Shown here: positions 6,496-9,491 of the stretch, piece by piece
Layout of the letters: the number at the start of each line of letters is the position of its first letter
Numbering within the stretch: the first letter of the stretch is position 1
The notes under the pieces: model-generated
Told to the model about the DNA's origin: nothing
Database searches by the model: none
The model's input: only the letters and a program-made list of their open reading frames with translations
Source of the DNA: Oscillospiraceae bacterium
GTDB taxonomy: Bacteria > Bacillota > Clostridia > Oscillospirales > Ruminococcaceae
Reading direction: 5' to 3'
DNA length: 9,491 bases
NCBI GenBank assembly: GCA_017394475.1
Contig: JAFPYQ010000234.1
Location: 1-9,491, forward strand
Made by a program: the position numbers and the translations under genes

Positions 6496-7185
6496 ATGGG
6501 ATTTATAGACAGTTTCAATCAGAATTTCATCGAGCAGGATCGCTGGAAATACCTTCTCAACGGTCTGCTCACCACCCTTTTCATCACGTTCTTTGCAGTT
6601 CTGCTGGGTATGCTGCTGGGATTTCTGGTGGCCATCATCAGATCCACATATCTGAGAACTAAGCGCATGCTCATACCCGACATAATATGCCGCGTATATC
6701 TCACGGTCATAAGAGGCACCCCCGTTGTAGTGCAGCTGCTCATAATCTATTTCGTCATATTCGGCAGTGTGAATATCAATAAAGTGTTCGTGGCGGTGCT
6801 GGCTTTCGGCATAAACTCCGGAGCCTATGTGGCGGAGATAGTCAGGGGCGGCATCATGGCAGTGGATGACGGACAGCTGGAGGCAGGCAGGAGCCTTGGC
6901 CTCAGCTACCGGCAGACCATGATACATATAGTCATACCACAGGCACTCAAGACCGTGCTCCCTGCACTGGCAAATGAGGCCATAGTCCTTCTAAAGGAAA
7001 CATCTGTCGCAGGCTATATCGCCATAGCAGACCTCACCAAGGGAGGAGATATAATCCGTTCCCAGACGTTTTCACCGTTTCTGCCCCTTATCTCGGTGGC
7101 AGTGATATATCTGGTACTGGTAATGTTCCTCACATCCCTTGTCAATGTTCTTGAAAGGAGGCTTGCAGCAAATGATAAGCGTTAA
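6496..7185 (+). CDS. Polar amino-acid ABC transporter permease (HisM/GlnP type)
   Basis: A 229-residue membrane subunit of the second importer. Its core is the HisM-type permease domain. It has an N-terminal amphipathic segment, hydrophobic stretches near 23-47, 75-90, 97-113 and 196-215, and the conserved [10 protein letters not shown] (71-80). The cytoplasmic EAA coupling loop (128-149, LEAGRSLGL...IPQ) contacts the ATPase. It has no fused binding domain, unlike the first importer, so it must rely on the separate lipoprotein encoded just upstream. AGGA (6485-6488) lies seven bases before the ATG. The last 14 bases overlap the start of the ATPase gene, a sign of coupled translation. A single permease gene suggests a homodimer. 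Substrate specificity is not evident. Confidence 0.94.
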   Translation: MGFIDSFNQNFIEQDRWKYLLNGLLTTLFITFFAVLLGMLLGFLVAIIRSTYLRTKRMLIPDIICRVYLTVIRGTPVVVQLLIIYFVIFGSVNINKVFVAVLAFGINSGAYVAEIVRGGIMAVDDGQLEAGRSLGLSYRQTMIHIVIPQALKTVLPALANEAIVLLKETSVAGYIAIADLTKGGDIIRSQTFSPFLPLISVAVIYLVLVMFLTSLVNVLERRLAANDKR

Positions 7186-7897
7186 GGGGCTCAAAAAGAG
7201 CTTTAATGAGCTGCAGGTGCTCAAAGGCATAGATGAGGAGATAAACAAGGGCGAAAAGATAGTTATAATAGGGCCCTCGGGTTCCGGAAAATCCACGTTT
7301 CTCAGGTGCCTCAACCTCATGGAGACCCCCACGGAGGGCAGCATAGTCTTTGACGGCACGGAGATAACACATCTTCACGACAGGGAGATAAACCGCATCA
7401 GGCAGAGAATGGGGATGGTGTTCCAGCATTTCAACCTGTTCCCACACCTGACCATAAGGAAGAATATCACCCTTGCCCCTGTGCTGCTGAAAAAAATGTC
7501 CCAGGAACAGGCGGATGCAAAGGCAGAGGAGCTGCTCAGACGCGTTGGCCTGCCCGATAAGGCGGATACATATCCCGCTATGCTCTCCGGCGGTCAGAAA
7601 CAGCGTATAGCTATAGCCAGGGCTCTTGCCATGGATCCCGAGGTGATACTCTTTGACGAGCCCACCTCCGCACTTGATCCGGAAATGGTAGGTGAGGTGC
7701 TCGAGCTCATGAAACAACTGGCGGATGACGGTATGACTATGGTAGTCGTCACCCATGAGATGGGCTTTGCAAGAGAGGTGGCATCAAGGGTGCTGTTCAT
7801 GGCAGAGGGCACTATCCTTGAACAGAACACCCCCGACAAGTTCTTCACATCCCCGGAGAACCGGAGACTGAAGGACTTCCTTTCAAAGGTGCTTTGA
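7172..7897 (+). CDS. Polar amino-acid ABC transporter ATPase of the second importer
   Basis: A 241-residue cytoplasmic ATPase. Walker A GPSGSGKS is at 34-41, Q-loop Gln85 ([10 protein letters not shown]), signature LSGGQ at 138-142, Walker B VILFDE at 158-163, and H-loop His195 in VTHEMGFA. All are canonical for GlnQ/HisP-type subunits, so it should be active. I chose ATG 7172 because AAAGGAGG (7154-7161) lies ten bases upstream. The longer TTG-initiated reading at 7139 would put that ribosome binding site inside the coding region. It overlaps the permease gene by 14 bases. It is related to the ATPase at 4873 but clearly a different sequence, so the two importers each have a dedicated motor rather than a recent copy. 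One ATPase serving both permeases remains possible. Confidence 0.95.
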   Translation: MISVKGLKKSFNELQVLKGIDEEINKGEKIVIIGPSGSGKSTFLRCLNLMETPTEGSIVFDGTEITHLHDREINRIRQRMGMVFQHFNLFPHLTIRKNITLAPVLLKKMSQEQADAKAEELLRRVGLPDKADTYPAMLSGGQKQRIAIARALAMDPEVILFDEPTSALDPEMVGEVLELMKQLADDGMTMVVVTHEMGFAREVASRVLFMAEGTILEQNTPDKFFTSPENRRLKDFLSKVL

Positions 7898-7898
7898 T

Positions 7899-8360
7899 AT
7901 GTGGTCAAACAAGATAGTTTACAGAGGACGGGAATACGAGGAAAGGTTCGCAAAGGGGCTTGACAGGCTCCCGGAAGCGCGGACTGTCAGAGAAGCGGTA
8001 TTCATCAGAGAGCAGGGCTTTGTCAATGAATTTGACGATATAGATGCCACAGCCTGGCACTGTGTCATCTTTTCCGACGGCAGACCTGCGGCAACAGGCA
8101 GGCTTTACCGCGACAAGGATCCCTTTGTCGGACATATAGGCAGGGTAGCCGTTATGAAGGAAGAACGAGGGAAGGGGCTCGGCCGGCTGCTCATGGCTGT
8201 TCTTGAACAGCTTGCGAGAGAAAATGATCTTGACAGTATAGTTGTTTCCGCGCAGTGCCATGCTCAGGGATTCTACGCTTCGCTGGGCTATACTGCGAAA
8301 GGAGATATATATCCCGATGAGGGCTGCCCTCATGTGATGATGTACAAGGAGCTGGTATAG
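7899..8360 (+). CDS. GNAT-family N-acetyltransferase (ElaA-like)
   Basis: A 153-residue acetyl-CoA-dependent acyltransferase. The acetyl-CoA pyrophosphate loop is visible as RGKGLG at 90-95, after the strand GRVAVM (81-86). The N-terminal REAVFIREQGF (31-41), then DD.DATAWH (46-54), resembles the ElaA/YjcF-type branch of small-molecule acetyltransferases. The C-terminal AQGFYASLGY is the usual GNAT motif B. The substrate is unknown. Given two amino-acid importers upstream, an imported amino acid or a derivative is a reasonable guess, but only from position. The ATG follows the ATPase stop by one base, and AAAGG (7885-7889) serves as ribosome binding site. The gene ends in TAG, after which the same frame stays open into the next small ORF. 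Confidence 0.9.
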   Translation: MWSNKIVYRGREYEERFAKGLDRLPEARTVREAVFIREQGFVNEFDDIDATAWHCVIFSDGRPAATGRLYRDKDPFVGHIGRVAVMKEERGKGLGRLLMAVLEQLARENDLDSIVVSAQCHAQGFYASLGYTAKGDIYPDEGCPHVMMYKELV

Positions 8361-8388
8361 AGGAGATATCCCGCAGTATCATGTGAAA

Positions 8389-8415
8389 AGGATAATGAAC
8401 AGGCAGCATTATCCT
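8389..8415. repeat. Perfect inverted repeat in the GNAT/small-ORF gap
   Basis: AGGATAATG (8389-8397) and CATTATCCT (8407-8415) form a nine-base-pair stem with a nine-base loop. On the + strand no T-run follows. On the - strand the stem is followed by TTTT, giving a weak terminator-like shape, although no - strand gene ends here. It may be an RNA-processing or stability element in the operon transcript. Confidence 0.5.
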
Positions 8416-8441
8416 CCGCTCCGGTAAAAGTGGTGGGCACA

Positions 8442-8648
8442 ATGGGGAAGACCGATACAGATACCGTGATAGAACTGATAAACAACAGCATGGAAAAAGG
8501 CGTCAGCAGGCTATGCCTTCATATCCCCGACAGTGAGGAAAACTCGTCGGGATACCATCACGGGCGGTGTGATGTGGGCAGTCCATGGGCAAAGGGAACG
8601 GTGCCGAATTTCGATGCAGAAGACATCAGAACAGACAGTGACACATAA
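8442..8648 (+). CDS. Small hypothetical protein with a YHHGRCDVGSPW motif
   Basis: A 68-residue reading frame that I do not assign to a named family. The first part (residues 1-32, TDTVIELINNSMEKGVSRLCLHIP) looks like a helix followed by a hydrophobic beta strand. The second has a compact His/Cys/Trp-rich segment, GYHHGRCDVGSPWAKGT, then an acidic tail. The composition looks coded rather than random, and such short motifs are often family signatures. There is no signal peptide or membrane segment. ATG 8442 has GGTGGG five bases upstream; GTG 8430 and ATG 8490 are alternatives. It lies between the GNAT gene and the BtpA-like gene, whose ATG is 18 bases after its stop, so it is probably co-transcribed. 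A remnant of a larger gene cannot be excluded. Confidence 0.5.
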   Translation: MGKTDTDTVIELINNSMEKGVSRLCLHIPDSEENSSGYHHGRCDVGSPWAKGTVPNFDAEDIRTDSDT

Positions 8649-8666
8649 GAAAAGGAAGGATCGGAT

Positions 8667-9440
8667 ATGAGAGAGGAAAAAGTAAAAACAGTTTTTCATC
8701 AGCGCAAGCCTGTCATTGCCATGATCCATCTGAACGGTGAGGGAAAAGCACAGGTGCAGGAGAGGGCAAAGCGCGAGATAGAACAGCTCTATTCCTGTGG
8801 AGCGGATGCACTTCTTGCTGAAAACTACTTCGGCTCCGTGGATGATGTGGAATGGGCTCTGGACTATCTCCACACAAACTATCCCGAGCATATCTACGGC
8901 GTGAACCTGCTGGGGGATTATGAGACAGGCTTTGTGCTTGCGGAAAATTACGGAGGAAAGATAATACAGATAGATTCCGTATGCGGCCATCTCCCTGTGG
9001 GACCCGATGCCAACAACATCACTCAGGACGGCGGATTTGAGAAGCATCTTCGCAGGCTGCGCAGCAGATACCCCATATTCCTTATGGGCGGAGTTCGTTT
9101 CAAATACCAGCCTGTACGCTCCGGGCGCAGTGCAAAGGAAGACCTCCTTCTGGGAAAAGAGCGCTGTGATGCGGTAGTAGTCACAGGTGCCAAAACTGCT
9201 GTGAAGACGGATATGGCAAAGATACTGAGCTTCCGCGAGATACTGGGGGATTCCCCGCTGTTCGTGGGAGCGGGAATGACTGCGGATAACTGCAGGGAAC
9301 AGCTCTCTGTTGCCGATGGTGCCATAGTGGGAAGCTGGTTCAAGGTCGATGGGGTAACAGGCAACCCTGTGGATCCCGAACGAGTAAGGATGTTCATGGA
9401 TGTGGTAAGGGAGATAAGGGCAGAGGGATCAGACGGATGA
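8667..9440 (+). CDS. BtpA/SgcQ-family TIM-barrel protein
   Basis: A 257-residue soluble protein of the BtpA/SgcQ family, predicted to be a phosphate-binding TIM barrel. The family is named for a cyanobacterial photosystem I accessory protein, but most members, as here, are in non-photosynthetic bacteria and their reaction is unsettled. Diagnostic segments are AMIHL (18-22), GADALLAENYFG (45-56), GVNLLGDYE (78-86), VVVTGAKT (170-177), then VGAGMT (200-205) and ADGAIVGSWFK (216-226), the last two resembling the phosphate-binding loops of such barrels. The length fits the family. AAGGAAGGA (8652-8660) precedes ATG by six bases. It closes the visible operon behind two amino-acid importers and an acetyltransferase. 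That suggests a small-molecule metabolic role, perhaps on a sugar phosphate, nucleoside or amino-acid derivative. The link is positional only. Confidence 0.87.
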   Translation: MREEKVKTVFHQRKPVIAMIHLNGEGKAQVQERAKREIEQLYSCGADALLAENYFGSVDDVEWALDYLHTNYPEHIYGVNLLGDYETGFVLAENYGGKIIQIDSVCGHLPVGPDANNITQDGGFEKHLRRLRSRYPIFLMGGVRFKYQPVRSGRSAKEDLLLGKERCDAVVVTGAKTAVKTDMAKILSFREILGDSPLFVGAGMTADNCREQLSVADGAIVGSWFKVDGVTGNPVDPERVRMFMDVVREIRAEGSDG

Positions 9441-9491
9441 GGCAGGCCTACGCGACTTGCACAAAAATATCGGTCTGATTTGTGGATATCA

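Noticed and set aside
7139..7171. TTG start for the second ATPase
   Set aside because: It would put the strong AAAGGAGG site inside the coding region and add residues not typical of the family; ATG 7172 is better.
8196..8211. Perfect 7-bp inverted repeat GCTGTTC-TT-GAACAGC sharing a 12-mer with the leader hairpin
   Set aside because: It lies within the GNAT gene and encodes an ordinary Val-Leu-Glu-Gln helix segment; one shared 12-mer is expected by chance in a window this size.
9441..9491. Possible terminator or short ORF (MRQAYATCTKISV) after the BtpA-like gene
   Set aside because: Only 51 bases are visible, with no clear hairpin plus T-run; the 13-codon frame has no independent support.
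1..9491. tRNA, rRNA, CRISPR, insertion sequence or phage attachment features
   Set aside because: I saw no cloverleaf-like CCA ends, regularly spaced direct repeats, transposase motifs or terminal inverted repeats. The only long repeat is the in-frame domain duplication.

Overview
The window (9,491 bases, every gene on the + strand) looks like chromosome from an anaerobic, Gram-positive gut-type Firmicute. The best guess is a Ruminococcus-like member of the Oscillospiraceae. The clues are moderate G+C content with heavy use of the ATA isoleucine codon, strong AGGAGG-type ribosome binding sites, a Gram-positive lipobox lipoprotein, GlnP-type fused transporters, and NapH-like iron-sulfur plus TlpA genes without cytochromes. 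The genus is an inference from style, not from a marker gene.

Region 1 (1-2450) is the end of a thiol-redox operon. It holds the tail of a TlpA-like thioredoxin-fold protein, a five-helix membrane protein ending in an extracytoplasmic CXXC (resembling the CD1871A CXXC family), and a fusion protein. The fusion joins a NapH-like polyferredoxin membrane module to a C-terminal TlpA/thioredoxin domain. Together they look like a route carrying electrons from cytosolic ferredoxin-type donors across the membrane to extracytoplasmic disulfides. A hairpin terminator at 2411-2437 closes the unit.

Region 2 (2451-9440) starts at a near-ideal extended -10 sigma-A promoter (2468-2496) and a short structured leader. 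It then reads as one tightly packed operon. The first importer is a GlnP-like polypeptide (signal peptide, two tandem amino-acid-binding domains, permease) with its ATPase. The second importer is a lipoprotein binding protein, a separate permease and an ATPase. After these come a GNAT acetyltransferase, a 68-residue protein of unknown function, and a BtpA/SgcQ-family TIM-barrel protein.

The most unusual item is the lipoprotein binding protein of the second importer (5674-6462). Its two halves are in reversed order relative to the family: the segment that normally forms the second half comes first, then a linker, then the normal first half. This is a natural circular permutation, and the protein still carries a good lipobox and sits beside an intact permease and ATPase. 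The importer next door carries two binding domains that are about 92% identical, the kind of tandem duplication from which a permuted domain can arise. That duplicate pair is also mosaic: almost identical over the first 166 residues and clearly diverged over the last 65.

I saw no tRNA, rRNA, CRISPR array, insertion sequence or replication origin.
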